64,000 nucleotides of DNA from Clarkia xantiana subsp. parviflora (GCA_036873135.1 JAPTYO010000002.1:39361452-39425451), one strand, 5' to 3'; numbered from the stretch's first letter, positions 10,326 to 23,153 are shown. Numbers and translations are program-made. Notes: generated by a model from the letters alone, not told the origin.

Positions 10326-13300
10326 ATGGCTTCTACCCGATCGATGGCTGGCAAGCAAAAGAAGAGACAAGGACAATCCGGCGGTTCCCGTCATCCTGCT
10401 GGAACTCTGAATTCAGGGCTGCCGGAGCGCACTGTTGATCGGAATGATCCTACCCCTGCTGTTTCCCAGACAGGGGGGCATCATGATGATCGCGAAGATT
10501 CCATTCGAAACTCGTTGGAGAGTCGGGAAGAGGTCCCGAGGAGGGACCAGGATGCTCCTACAAAGGTGGACCTGACGAAGGCTATGCTGGATGCCATGCC
10601 GATATTCTTGGAGACTATGGAGGCTCTCCTGGACCGAATGGAGGCTGCCAAGAAGAAGGATGAGGAGTTGCCTCCGCCCCCGCCGAGAGAGAATCGGGAC
10701 GGGCAGGAGGCCCAACCCAAGCACCACGACAAGGGCAAAGAGCCTGCCCTATCAGAGCAGTTCGTGGTCGATGGGCCTGGACCGGTGCAGCATTTGACCA
10801 TCCCTCTCAATAGCCCTATCACCCCCGACCAAGTGGTGAAGATCGTGAACATCTGTATGGGGGACCAGAAGAAGATGATGTCGGAGCTGAGGGATCGATC
10901 CACTCATCCCTTTGTTCCCCGATTGGTGAACACCACTGCCCCGCCGGGGCTGGGTATCCCGACAATCAAGGCGTATGATGGCGAGGGAGATCCAGTTCGT
11001 CATGTCCAGAAGCATGTTATGGCTTGTCTAGGCAGAGCCCCGAATGACGATATAGTGTACGTTTTGTTCCCAGGCACACTTGGTGAGAGGGCCCTGACGT
11101 GGTTCTTCAGCCTTCCCCAGGATGCATCTCTAGCTGGACCCAGATGCATGATCGCTTCATCCAGCAGTACCAGGGCCGTCGACGTCTCCTGAAAAGCGCG
11201 AGGTCCCTGGCTGAAGTGGTACAGAGGCCCGATGAGTCGCTGGCGCATTACTATCAAAGGTACACAGCCAGCGTGGCCGAGATTGATGAGGAGATGTCGG
11301 AGGGAGATACCATCCGTACCTTCATTCGGAACCTGACAGCACCATATGGTTCCGACCTGATGCACAGCGTGGCTGAGAAGGCTGTGTGGAACATGGAGGC
11401 GCTGCAGAAGAGGGTGAAGCAGCAAATCGACGTCTAGGAGTCGAAGATAGCTGCCGGAGACCTCGATCCTCCAAAATCGAACAAGGGGAAGCAGTCGTTC
11501 AAGCCCTCGGACGATCGCAAGAGAAAAGATAAACCCGAGAATAGTCGGGGTCGAGGCCGCTCCGATCGGAGGGAAGACAAGCGTCCCTCGAAGTCGGACA
11601 AGCGGGAGGACCGTTACACTCCTCTCATTTGCTCCATGGGTGCTGTGTTGGCGGTGATGGACCGACAGGGTATCACTAGCTACCCCCCGAAGAAGGATGG
11701 AGAGTTCATGGGAGCCCGCACCGATCGTTATTGTCGTTTCCATCGCGCCAGCGGTCACGACACTAACCATTGTCGGGAGCTGAAGAAGGAGATTGAGAAG
11801 CTGGTCCAGAAGGGGAAGCTCAAGGAATTTGTGGCTGGACAACGGGGCCGATCCCGTTCCCGGTCCCGATCGCGGTCTCGCTCCCGATCCCACGATCGGT
11901 CCCCAAAGAAGGATAAGCCCGAGTCTTCCAATGCCCGCAGGGAGAAGCGGGGAACCATTAATGTGATTCATGGAGGACTTGCTGCAGGAGGAGACACCAC
12001 GGCATCTCGGGAGGTCTATGCTTCTCGGATTCCTATCGCTGTGGTGCTGGGCAAGAGGGCCCGAACCTGGACTCCGAAGCAAGAGATGGTGATTCCCTTC
12101 TCAGCGGAGGACCTGATAGGAGTGGAGACCCCGCACGATGACGCTCTGGTCGTGACCCTGAACGTGGATGGGTACGAAATGAAGCGAATCTTGATTGATG
12201 GAGGGAGCTCCTCCGACATTTTGTTCATGGATGCACTGAGGGCCATGGGAAAAACAAAGAAGGACTTGAAGCTTGCGGACTTCCCGATGGTCGGATTTTC
12301 TGGGTCTATCTCTTACCCGGTGGGGATGATTACCTTACCGGTTGAATTCGGTAGCGGTTTGAAGTCAGAAAAGAGGAACGTGGAATTCGTGGTGGTCGAG
12401 TCCGCGGGGACTTACAATGCAATTATCGAGAGGACCACCATCAACCCGCTGGGGGCAATTGCCTCAACTGTCCATCAGAAGATGAAGTTCCCGACCGACC
12501 ACGGAGTCGGGGAGGTCCAAGGTGATCAGGTGGCCTCCAGGAAGTGCTACGTCAATGCCACTCGAAGGAGGAATTGGGAGGCTATGACTGTTTTCCAGAC
12601 TAACGCTGATCCCCGAGAGGAGTTTGGGCGTCCCGCCCCGATGGAAGATTTGAAGGAGGTCGAGATTGATGGACCTCAGAGGAAGGTGAAAATCGGGTCC
12701 GCTCTGACCGAGGAGATGGCCCGAGAATTGATCGATCTGTTGAAGGATTTCAAGGAGCTATTTTCCTGGTCCCCGAGTGACATGCCAGGAATCAGCCCCG
12801 ATGTGATTACTCACGAGCTGAAGATTGATCCCGCGATCAAGCGGATTACACAGAGAAGGCGCCCGATGGGTGCCGACAAGAAGATCGCGATCCAGCAAGA
12901 GGTGGGCAGGTTGCTCGATGCTGGATTCATTAAGGAGCTCCGATTCCAGACCTGGGTCGCCAACCCAGTCCTGGTGAAGAAGAGCAATGGAAAATGGCGG
13001 ATGTGTGTTGATTTCTGCGACCTGAACAAGGCATGCCCGAAGGATTGCTACCCGCTCCCGAGAATCGACCAGCTGGTGGATGCCACATCGGGACATGAGC
13101 TGGTGAGCTTTATGGATGCCTACTCCGGCTACAATCAGATCAAGATGTCAAAGGAGGATGCCCCCCACACCGCCTTTTATGCTGATAGTGACATCTATCA
13201 CTATGATGTCATGCCCTTTGGACTGATCAATGTAGGTGCAACTTATCAGAGGATGGTGAACAAGCTGTTCGGAGATATGTTGGGGAAAACGATGGAGGCC

Positions 13301-15910
13301 TATGTGGACGACATGCTGGTGAAGTCCTGACAGGCCGAGGATCATGTTCGCAACTTGGCCACGACGTTTGAGCGGATGAGGCTCCATCAAGTTCGCTTGA
13401 ACCCGACCAAGTGTGCCTTCAGAGTGCACTCAGGGAAGTTTCTGGGCTTCATGGTGAGCCAGAGGGGAATCGAGGTGAACCCTGAGAAGCTGAAGGCAAT
13501 CGAGGAGATGAAGTCCCCGACAAACCATCGGGAGGTGCAGGTGCTGAATGGCCGATTGGCCGCGATGAATCGCTTCCTGTCTAAGGCAAGTGATCGATCC
13601 ACGCCGTTCTTTGAAGTGCTGTGGGCCAACAAGAAGTTTGAATGGACTTCCAAGTGCGAAGAGGCGTTCCAAGCACTCAAGCAGCACCTCCGCACCCTCC
13701 CGCCATTGGCGAAGCCCATCCCAGGCGAGCCACTCTATCTGTATTTGGCTGTTTCTGAATTTGCTATTAGCTCTGTCTTAGTGAAAGTTGTAGAGGGTAG
13801 CCAAGTCCCTGTCTATTATGTAAGCAAGGCACTAGCCAAGTCTGAAATGAATTATCCCGTCGTTGAGAAGTATCTTTACGCGTTGATTGTTACTGCTCGG
13901 AAGCTGAGACCTAACTTCCATGCGCATGAGATTACCATTTTGACAAATCAGCCCTTGAAACATTTTTTGAACCAACCTGATGCGTCAGGGAGATTAGTGA
14001 AATTGGCAGTCGAGCTTAGTGAGTTCCGCATTCACTTTGCTCCGAGAACGGCTATTAAGGGCCAGGCGTTGGCGGATTTCATAGTAGAGTCTACAGCCCC
14101 CGATCTAGAAGAAGCGGGCCCTGTAGAGGGGGAAACTATGGAAGTCTTGATAACAGAGCAGTCAGAACAGCCCGACGCCGAAAATACTTGGGAGATGTAT
14201 ACCGATGGCTCCTCAAATTCAGAAGGATCGGGAGCAGGGTTCGTATTGATACCGCCAGATGGAGGCGAGCCCCTCCGATATGCCTTGGCCTTGACATTTA
14301 GGGCCACCAACAATGAAGCTGAATATGAGGCTCTCATCATTGGCCTCAAGATTGCCAAAGGAACGGGAGTTGGTCACTTAAAGGTGAAGTGTGATGCTAG
14401 CCTGATTGTGAACCAAGTCCAGGGGCGATACGAAGCAAAGAGCCCGATGATGAAAAAAATACCTTCGGGAGGTGCAAACCCTGAATGAGAGTTTCAAGAG
14501 CTTCGATATTGAGGCGATCCCGAGGGAGGATAATGTGGAAGCAGATGCCTTGAGCATGTTCGCCTTGGGGTCACCCCTCGATGAAAGTCGGAAGGTGCAT
14601 TTCTTGGAGAAGGTGATCCTTTCAACCACCGACCAGTCAGAGGTATGTGCCATTGAGATCGGATCGGAGGAGCCCACTTGGATGACCCCGATAGCCGCGT
14701 ATCTAACTACGGGGGCAGTCCCCGATGATGAAGTAACAGCCGACAAAATACGCCGAATCACGCCCAATTATGTGATGGTGGACAATCAGTTGTACAAAAA
14801 TGGGTATTTAACTCCTTATCTGAAATGCGTGGCCGAGCCCGACACAGGTCGGATCCTTTGGGAGGTGCACGAAGGATATTTGGCTTGTCATGAAGGGGCC
14901 CGATCCATCGTGAGGAAAGTGCTGAACCTGGGCTATTACTGGCCCTCGATGAACAAGGAGGCAACGATTCTAGTCCGATCCTGTGCGCTTGCCAGAAGTA
15001 CGCCCCGAATATCGTGGCTCCAGCTGCCGATTTGACGTCCATCAAGAGTGCTTGGCCCTTTGCGCAATGGGGAATCGACTTGGTGGGACCCCTTCCAGTT
15101 GCAAAAGGTCAGTGCCGATATTTAATTGTGGCTGTTGATTATTTCTCGAAATGGATAAAAGCTAAGGCATTGGCCAAGACAACGGGGAACCATATCCTCA
15201 AATTCCTCCAGACCCATATCATATCCCGATACGGGTTCCCCAAGGTGGTGATCAGTGATAATGGCCCTCCGTTTAACGGGGCCCAGTGGAAGGAGTACTT
15301 GGAGGAACTGAAAATTGAGCATCGGACAGCCTCTGTCCATTATGCTCAAACCAATGGACAAGTGGAGTCAGCCAACAAGATCGTGATGGACTGCCTGAAG
15401 AAGAGGGTCCACGCCTTGAAGGGCAAATGGCTGGACGAGCTGGAAAATGTGCTTTGGGCTGTTAGAACAACACCCAAACGATCGACCGGGGAGACTCCGT
15501 TTGGCCTTGTTTATGGCACGGAGGCAGTTGCTCCCGTCGAAATAGCTGTGGCATCCCATCAGACGAGGTATTACGAACCTCTGTCGAATGATGAAATGAG
15601 GCGTCTGGAATTGGACTTGGTCGAAGAGAAGAGGCGGAGTGCCGAGGAGGCCCAGGCTCGGATGCGCTTTGCAACAACCCGATATTATAATCAACGAGTC
15701 AAGTCTCGACAGTTCTTTGTCGGGGAACTGGTCTAGCGTCGGAACGAATTTACCCTTTTGGATCGGATCAACAAGATGTCACCAAAATGGGAAGGGCCTT
15801 ATAAGGTCGTGGGGATGCCAGCTCGAAATGCGTATAAGTTGGAAGACCTCGATGGCAATGTGTTGAAGCATTCTTTTAGTGGCGAACACTTGAAGAAATG
15901 TCATGCTTGA
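10326..15910 (+). pseudogene. gag-pro-pol of B1, broken
   Basis: Domains in order: Gag (about 10850-11437), zinc knuckle YCRFHRASGHDTNHC of C-x2-H-x4-H-x4-C form near 11730, protease with DGGSS near 12200, RT from about 12880 with YVDD at 13301-13312, a gypsy-type RNase H-like segment (DASGRLVK near 13980), a second archaeal-type RNase H (TDGS near 14200, NEAEYEAL near 14320), integrase with an HHCC-like finger and DDE core, and a GPYKVV C-terminal motif. Lesions: frameshift near 11130, TAG at 11435-11437, TGA at 13328-13330 just after YVDD, one-base insertion near 14460, one-base deletion near 14990, TAG at 15734-15736. RT has Cys for Arg in VDFRDLNKA. The start ATG at 10326 aligns with that of B3. 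Confidence 0.92.
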
Positions 15911-16430
15911 TATTAAGTCGCCTTCAGTGGTGCAAGTTGTTTGTTAATTCGCCTTCAGTGGTGCAAGTTGTTTATTAAGTTGCCTTCAGTGGTGCAAGTT
16001 GTTTATCGAAGTCGCCTTCAGTGGTGCAAGTTGTTTATCGTTTTGAGTCGATATAAACAGGTTTTGAGCCATCAATGAATAAAGAGGTTGCTTCCGACCA
16101 GATTGTGCTTAGACTTATCATTCTAAGTATGCTTAAATCGCCTTAAGTGGTGTAGCTAAATCGCCTTAAGTGGTGTGATTAAATCGCCTTAAGTGGCGTA
16201 GTTTCGCCTTAAGTGGCGTGGATACGCCTTAAGTGGCGTAGTTTCACCTTAAGTGGCACGATTAAATCGCCTTAAGTGGTGTGGATAAATTGCCTTAAGT
16301 GGCACGATTAAATCGCCTTGAGTGGTGTGGGTACAATGTCTTAAGTGATGCGTCGAAATCACTCTAAGTGGTATGATCGAATTGCCTTAAGTGGCGTGGT
16401 TAATTCACCTTAGGTGGTGCAGCGATAATC
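15911..16430. repeat. Tandem repeat block of B1 (CGCCTTAAGTGGTG units)
   Basis: First about four copies of a near 40-bp unit (CGCCTTCAGTGGTGCAAGTT plus spacer), then about a dozen 18-22 bp units with core CGCCTTAAGTGG. It lies between the convergent 3' ends of gag-pol and the antisense gene. Known for Tat elements: this 3' region is hypervariable and often tandemly repeated. AATAAA at 16078 could serve sense-strand polyadenylation. Confidence 0.9.
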
Positions 16431-16513
16431 GGAACCAAAAGAGATTGATATTATAAAGATCTAAAAGGTTCACGAAAAAAGAAGGAAATTACAAGGATTC
16501 GAAAATAAAGCGA

Positions 16514-19443
16514 TTAAGCTCGATCCTTGGCAGCGTCGAGGGGAGCAGGGTCCACGAGGTCTGTGGAAGAAGGCTCCGTGGTCGGAGGATCGGATCCTGG
16601 AAAATTGGCCGCGGGAGGATCGGACTCTTGGAGGTCAGCCAGTGAAGGGTCGATCATCGGGGGATCAGTTGTCGGGAGGTCTGCACTTAGAGGCTCCACC
16701 GTGCCTTCAGCACCCGCAGCCCCCTCGGGGGTGTTGGCCCCGTCACTCTCGTCGGAAATGTTGAAATACCTCTCCGCGAAGGGGGCGAGAGTCTGAGACT
16801 TGGTGAAGTCGATGGCACCACCATACTCCAGATGGAGCTCCTCGACAGCATTAAGCAAGGTGGTCTCCACCTTCGTCGTGCAGAACTTTACCGCGTCCAC
16901 TTGGAAAGCCTCGGAGCCCCGATAATCTTCCCGTCCCTTGGCCTCAGCCTCGGCCAGCTTGGTGGGAAACTCAGCGAGTTCCCGCTCCATCTGTTGAGAC
17001 CGATTGGCGAGAAGGACTTTCTCAGCCTCCAGCCCCGCCTTGGCTTCCTCAAGGGCCTTCTTCTCGAGGACAAACCAGTCCCGATCCTCCGCGCGCCCCT
17101 GCTGCTCTTCCTGGAGCTTTTGTCGCTCCTGCTTCAACAGCCGCTCGAAGTCGTGAACCTGCCTCAGGAGGTCCCGAGTCTTCTAATTAAGGAGGGCCTG
17201 CTCCTTAACAAGCTTCCCCTTCGCTGATTCGGAGGCAGCCAGATCCTCCTTGAGCTTGGCCAAGACCTCGGTGGCCGCCTTGGCTCGCTCCTATTCCAGG
17301 GCCTCCACCAGGGCCAGGATGTACCCGAAACAGCGGAGTTGGTCCGCTATTTCCTGTGAAGAAGAAAGGAAGAGGTCAGTACACGAGAATATTCTGCCTT
17401 ATATGCACTAAGTGTAAAAATAGGAAATCTTACCTCCACACGACGAACGGCCATGTTGCGAATGTCCTCGTGGATGTCCTCTCGAGCCAAGGAGAGCGGA
17501 AACTTCATAGATGACGGAATTGAACCTGCCAGCAGGTGCAGACCCAGTTCCGATGATACATCATCCCGACGCAGCGGGACCCCCCGCAATGACTCGATCG
17601 GAGTCCAGGGAGCCGCCGCCTGGTCAGGGGTGTAAACCTGGTAGAAAATTCCGTCTAAGAGGAGAGGGGGAACGACGCCCTGAGTGTCGGAGGTGCGGGC
17701 CTCCGAGCCCCCATGAGAACCCGTCGTCCCCTCAGGAGTCAGGCTCAAGACCGGCGAAAGCTGCTGTGCCGGAGAAGATGGAGGCAGCCCTTCGGGAGTC
17801 GGCTCAGCTGGGTCTGCCTTTCCCCCCGACGACGAACCAGGGGCTGACCCTCGCTCGCCTCTTCAGAAGAGTGAGAGATGTCCAGGTCAACCACCCGACG
17901 GAACTGACCGTCCGTCGGGGCGTCTTCAGTCCCCGATCCTACTGGGGCTGGAAGAGAAAGGAGGGGCTCTCCGACCCGGGCGTCGGAGGGTGGCACCCCC
18001 GCCAAAGCTCCAGCTCCCGATTGACCTGCAGCTGGAGGACGAGAAGCTTCAGAAAGAAAATCAGGAAGTTGGTCGGGATCCTTACACCAAATGACGCGAC
18101 GAGAGAGATACTGGTCCTTCCCGTAATAATTGTAATAACCCGCTTTAAGAATGCGGGGAATTTCTCCTTGTAGGATGCGTTTGATCCCTTCGATCCTGGC
18201 TCCCTTATCGGAGGGGATTAACTCCTCGGGAATGCGCCTCCTGTATAATCGAATTTTTAAGCGGAGCTGTTTACCTTCCTCGGGAGTCTTGGTGTTGAAG
18301 ATCTGCTCCATCTTCTCCACCCGGACCCGCTTGATCTGCTCTGAAGTCGGAGGTGCCGATGAGGAGGTGGCCCTCTTCGAAGACTTCCTCTTCCTCGCGG
18401 GGCGTTGGACAGCATCGGTCTCCGCCTGCTTAAGCACGAGATCGGTCTGCAATGATACCTTCTTAACTGCAAAGACAAAAATGAAAGTGCAATTAGAATA
18501 TTACCCAAGGAAAGAGGTTGGAAGGGCCGTCGAAGAGTTGACCCCCGGAGGCAACATCAAGGAGTCGGATCCCGGTCAGAACCAGGTCCCGCTCCCCGAT
18601 GGAGTTGGCATCGAGTGGAGCGAAAGAATCCCCCCAGCGGTAAAGTTGGATGCAATGGAAAATCAAGAAATCCTCGTCGGAGTAAGTGTGAAAAGCGGGA
18701 GCAGGGTCTGCTTCAACCTCCCATCGGGGCCACGGAATAGAGCTGTTTCGGATGAAGAAATAATTCCTCTTCCAGCCACTGTTGTCGGGCCCCGAGTCAG
18801 TGATGAGCCCCCGACCTTTGGCGACCTTCCAGGTGTCACCATTCCAGCTGTACCGGGAGAGCTGCGCCTTGCTCCCTTTAGGCATTCGCGGGTAGAAGGC
18901 ACAGACCCCGGCATCATTGCATTTCATCCCGTAGAAGGTCCGGAAAAGTCGGAGGCTGTAGGTCCACTGTTGGCGAAGGCAGAGAACAAGGAAGACATTC
19001 CACACACGGATGGGGTGGGGGGAAAAAGTAGTCGGATGTGTTTTGTAATATTCACACATCTCGACTAAATTCCCACAGAAGGGGAATCGGATCCCTGCCG
19101 ATATTTGCCCGGTGGAGACAAATACCTCCCCTTCCCGGGGACGAGTGACCACAGGGTCACTCGGGACGCGAGACCAAGGAAAAGGGAAGCGAGGCTCCCA
19201 GGTGGAAGTAATACACCCCTCCCGGAGAGCTGCATCATAGGCGGTTTCTGAAATCTCATTACAAGCATAATCGAACTTGAAGGGCTTCCTCCCCTCGGAA
19301 CTGGACTCACCGTCTGGAAAATAATCATGGCAAGAAAAGGCACAGTTGATTTCCGCAAAAGTTCGGGTAAGTTGATTGAGATAAAAGGAAAAACTATGCT
19401 AACAAGTTTTTTCGGAATCGAAGGAGGAAATCTTACCAGACAT
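16514..19443 (-). pseudogene. Antisense gene of B1, four exons, mildly broken
   Basis: Exons on minus: 19443-19437 (ATGTCTG), 19313-18505, about 18461-17434, 17353-16514 with stop TAA at 16516-16514. Exon 2 is open and holds the PF04195-like core (GIRFPFCGNLVEMCEYY ... LFRTFYGMK). Exon 3 starts with a basic stretch (RPARKRKSSKR) and has a frameshift near 17747. Exon 4 encodes a Glu/Lys/Leu-rich coiled coil and an acidic Pro/Asp-rich tail longer than in B3; it has in-frame stops near 17293 and 17184. A conserved TATA box lies at 19596-19590. No biochemical role is known to me for this family. Confidence 0.8.
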
Positions 19444-19930
19444 GTTGAATCGGAGAAGAAAGGATGATCTTGATGGTTGGAGATCCTGGTCGCCGGAGTG
19501 TTGATCAGAAATAGAAAGGAGAGCTTGAGCTTTTGAAAACACAGAGAATGAAACGGTAGAGGAGAACTGAATAGTGCCAAGATTTGGGGTTTTATAGGAG
19601 AGAGGACAGCCAAAGAGACGTTGCAATCCAGACCGTTGAAGATGAAACGCCTCAACCTGAATCATCGAAACACTAGAGACAAAACGGCTAGAAAGTGCTT
19701 TTTCAGAAAAAATAGGCACGGGTACCCAAGCCGTCGCTTCGTCACCTGCTGCATTTAATAGTTGAGTGACCGAGAAATCTTTTCGGATTCGGTGGTTTTT
19801 CCGGAATATCGGGGAATCTTGGAGGAGGAGATCTGCTTCAAAAGATTTTCCGAAAAGTCGAAAGCCTCCGATGCCGATATCGGGAGGTCCGGAACTGGAA
19901 AACACGACGAACTATAAGTCCCTCATGTCT
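19444..19930. other. Promoter-side spacer of the B1 antisense gene
   Basis: Holds the TATA box of the antisense gene (TTTTATA at 19590-19596, that is TATAAAA on minus, 153 bp before its ATG). It ends in CCTCATGTCTTG, where the PPT G-run should follow but has been deleted. Confidence 0.6.
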
Positions 19931-20539
19931 TGACGACGAGTAAATGGTGAAATAGGCCCAATGGGGTCCGAAAGAGGCTTAGAGGACTAATGCGAGGGGT
20001 CCCGACAAGGTCGGTCCCGACATATGAACTATACGCCCCCGATGATACGCCTTTGAGTAGGCCCCGATGATATGCCTTTGAGTAGGCCCCGATATGGAGT
20101 CCCTGAGAGTATTGGCCTTGTCCCGATGACGAGGGGCCCCGAGCGGTGACCAAAGGAGATAACTCTGGAGTCCCCGACATCCGTCGGGACTTGCCACCAG
20201 AGGACGAGGCCGAGAAACACGCCCACTATCAGCGTAGTGGGAAAGTGGCCTGAAAAGACGGAACGTGGGCTACTGGCCGAGATAAACGGAACGTGGCAGT
20301 TATCTCAACAGGTAACTGAGGTAACCCCTCCCCTATATAAAGGAAGGAGTTACCTCAGGATTGATACGTTCACATACTTACATACTGATACTTGCTTGCC
20401 CGCATCGAGATACTCATTTAAGCATCGGAGAGGGATTCTGGGTCACCGCCCGGTCTATCCCCTTCTTGCAGGATTACTTGGAGCGAAGGAGTTCGGACTT
20501 CCGTCAAGAACGTACCGGAGTTACAACCGTGATCCAACA
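19931..20539 (+). repeat. 3' LTR of B1, 5'-truncated
   Basis: It begins at the equivalent of base 32 of the 5' LTR (TGACGACGAG) and ends GATCCAACA. The PPT is gone with the missing bases, so the loss happened after integration. Confidence 0.9.
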
Positions 20540-20642
20540 GCGACCATCATGAATTTGCATCATGTACGTATAAAAATGATAACATGAATGACGGTCTACG
20601 AAGCGCGTTATGCAATACTAGAAAGCATGTATGTAAAACAAG

Positions 20643-20822
20643 CATGGGAGAGCTAAATCTATGGTAGAAGACAATATAATCACTTTGGAATACTCGTCCA
20701 CTGATATCATGGTTGCGGACCCATTAACTAAACCACTACGTAGGGAGATATTCGAAAAGCATGTAAAACTGCTTGTATTGCGTAGGGTTTTGAAATTGAA
20801 TGTATTTGTGATAACATTTTGA
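20643..20822 (+). pseudogene. C-terminal RNase H fragment of a copia pol
   Basis: The open frame contains LEYSSTDIMVADPLTKPLRR followed by EIFEKHVKLL, the well-known C-terminal end of copia RNase H (TD...ADxLTKPL). It ends at TGA 20820-20822. It is in plus orientation, opposite to C2, and separated from the C1 LTR and PBS by D and B1. It may be the tail of C1, in which case C1 has lost nearly all its coding region; that link is inferred. Confidence 0.7.
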
Positions 20823-21135
20823 TAATTGAATGTTACATTTTTGAAACGAAAGAATTTCAATTGAGTTTATGATCTATCGACGTCATAATGTTTGAATAGA
20901 TCAGATTTACTGTCTATAAACTAAGTCGTAGAAGGACGCAATCATCTGCCAAAACTATGTCGAATGTGGGCCTTACCTCGTCACACAGGTACGGTCGTCT
21001 TGCGGTGGAGGGAGGCCTCTACAAAGCAATACTGGCTAAGAATCCGGGGGATAAACCAGATTACGCAGGACGATTATCAAGTCGCGAAGTAACTCGACAT
21101 GATCTTCGTTTTGCAAATCGCTGTGATGAACCTCG
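20823..21135. other. Copia 3' non-coding DNA, no gene
   Basis: Follows the RNase H fragment up to the C2 LTR at 21136. No match to the C0/C2 tail is evident, and no LTR of C1 is found here. Confidence 0.35.
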
Positions 21136-21633
21136 TGTTGGATTACAGGGACGTAATACTACGGAATGCTAAACGTGTACATGCAAGTAATCTAACTACG
21201 CAGCGGAATAGTGTACAGATACCTTTTAGCTTTCCTGCCCAAGAATGTCGTGGAGGGAGTTCTAATCCTATGGTCGGAACCACGTACAAGTTCTTCGTGA
21301 GAAGATGTCCTACGCGGTGTAAGCTCCACAACAAAGCCTCTGATCGATTCTTCAACGGGGACAAAACCTCGAACTAAGATGTGACGAAAATCTCAACTAA
21401 GGGGGTGAGAGGGTTTCTCTCAAGTTCCTCAATTGAGGTACTTCTTATTATGAATGATGTATAAACCCCTTAGGTGAGTCCCCTATATATAGGATTGGTG
21501 GAGTGGAAAAAAGTCCACTCCAACCAATGTGGGACTAGTTTCGGTCGAATCTATGCTATTAAAGGGGAGGCCCAATTTTGGGCCTCCCATGTCAATTAGG
21601 GATTGGGTTTGGCCCAATTAGCCTAATGTGACA
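21136..21633 (-). repeat. 3' LTR of copia C2
   Basis: 498 bp. On minus it starts TGTCACATTAGG and ends TAATCCAACA, homologous to 7806-8328 and 4975-5499. CCTCG (21131-21135) would be the flanking TSD, with its partner not found. Confidence 0.8.
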
Positions 21634-22052
21634 ATTACCTAATTAACTTAGGTAATTTCCTTAGCATTAACGGGCTACCAATTACGGCGCCACGTCACCA
21701 TATGCTAACAGCTCCCACTCGCCGGAATGGGAGGGTTCATGTTAATATATAGTTATCCAATAGCATCAACATCTCAGTCTTCAATCTTTGTCTCCGTCTC
21801 CGAATAGTTCATACGATGTTTGCCGTGCGACCGGCGGATACGACGGGCATCGTGCTACTCATCTGTTAGGCGTATCGTAGCGCCCGTAGAACGTTGATTC
21901 CCTTTCGCAAATCAATCTTGTTAAATTAAAACATGTACCGCACTGTATCCTTGGTCAACTGATAATTCTCCAATTGCCCAATTTTCCACATAGGAATACT
22001 TCTCCAGGGCATCCGTTACCAGTGTTCACAACCTTCAACTAATATCCGGTTG
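21634..22052 (-). other. 3' non-coding tail of copia C2, distal part
   Basis: Reverse complement of the C0 tail (about 4570-4974), including GCAATTGGAGAAT and CCTATGTGGAAA. It continues at 53745 on the other side of B2. No gene. Confidence 0.75.
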
Positions 22053-22057
22053 GCGGC

Positions 22058-22776
22058 TGTTGGATCACGGTGGAACTCCGGTACGATCTTTGATGGCGAT
22101 CCTAGCTCCTTTGGTACACGTAATCCTGCAAGAGGGGATAGACCGGGCGGTGACCCAGAATCCCTCTCCGATGGTTAAATGAGTATCTCGTATACGGTGG
22201 CAAGTAAGAATCTCAGAGTGTGTATCTCAAAAACGTAATTGATCTGAGGTAGCCTCTGCCCTTTTATAGGCGGTGAGGTACCTCAGTTACCTGGTGAACC
22301 GTTAGGGGTGGTTAGCCCGTATTCCGCGTATCTCGTGTGCGATCCCGCCTATCTAGGCTATGATCTCGCTTATCTCGGCCACGCCCCGCGTATCTCGGCC
22401 ACGCTCCGTGTATCTTAACCACGTTCCGCGTATCTCGGCCACGCCCCGCGTATCTCGGCCTTAACCTCTGATAACAAGTCCCGACTAATATCGGGGACTC
22501 CAGAGTTATCTCGTTATTTCACCGCTCGGGGCCCCTCGTCATCGTGACAGGCCCAATCATTCTCAGGGATTCATCATCGGGGCCTACTTAAAGGTTTCTC
22601 ATCGGGAGCTTCCAGCTCACCTATCGGGGCCGACTCTGTCGGGACCTTACATCATCGGGACTCCCTACGTTGGGACCCTTCACCTTGGTCATCTTGACCT
22701 CTGTTTTAGGGCCCAGTGGGCCTATTCGCCGTTTCCTCACCGTTAAAGGGCCTAACGGCCATAGCGGAACCCATCA
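22058..22776 (-). repeat. 3' LTR of B2
   Basis: On plus it starts TGTTGGATCACGG and ends AACCCATCA. It contains about six tandem 20-bp units with core CGCGTATCTCGGCCACGC at about 22320-22463. The PPT complement (TTTGCCCCCAAGAC) follows at 22777. Confidence 0.92.
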
Positions 22777-22808
22777 TTTGCCCCCAAGACATGAGTGACT
22801 TACAGTTC
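22777..22808 (-). promoter_or_regulatory. PPT of B2
   Basis: On minus, GTCTTGGGGGCAAA touches the LTR start TGATGG. The preceding AAGACA-type arm can pair weakly with TGTCTT next to the G-run. Confidence 0.75.
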
Positions 22809-23153
22809 GTCGTGTCTTTCAACTCCCGACCTTCCGACGTCGGAGTCGGGGATCTTTCCCTGGGCATACTTAGTACAAGTCTTCTCGTTCACGTTTCCTC
22901 AATGCCTTGTGGATAACTGCCAAATCCGAGAGGACTCCTCGGTTCCCCACCCATTAAATGCAACAGATAACGAAGCGACGTCCTCAGTACCCGTGCCTGA
23001 TTTTTCGCGCCTGCTTTTTATGAAAAGTGCTTTTCAGGCTGTTTCATCATTGCACCCGTTGCCATTCTGCACGTTCCATCTCAACGGTCTAGATCAGAAC
23101 GTTTCAACTTCGACGATTCAGATCAAAGCGTCCCTTGGACTGTCCTCTTCGCC

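Larger units (their letters stand above)
9624..20539 (+). mobile_element. B1: complete Tat-type Ty3/gypsy element
   Basis: LTRs at 9624-10288 and 19931-20539 flank gag-pol (10326-15910), a tandem-repeat block (15911-16430) and an antisense gene (19443-16514). The target-site duplication GCGAC is present at 9619-9623 and 20540-20544, so the copy has not recombined with another. The PPT and first 31 bp of the 3' LTR are deleted. By eye the LTRs differ at about 15 of 600 positions. Dual RNase H in pol and the antisense gene place it in the Tat clade. Confidence 0.92.

Noticed and set aside
11000..12082. 360-codon minus-strand frame across B1 gag
   Set aside because: Shadow of the real plus-strand Gag and protease; no conserved motif, and B2 and B3 do not keep it.
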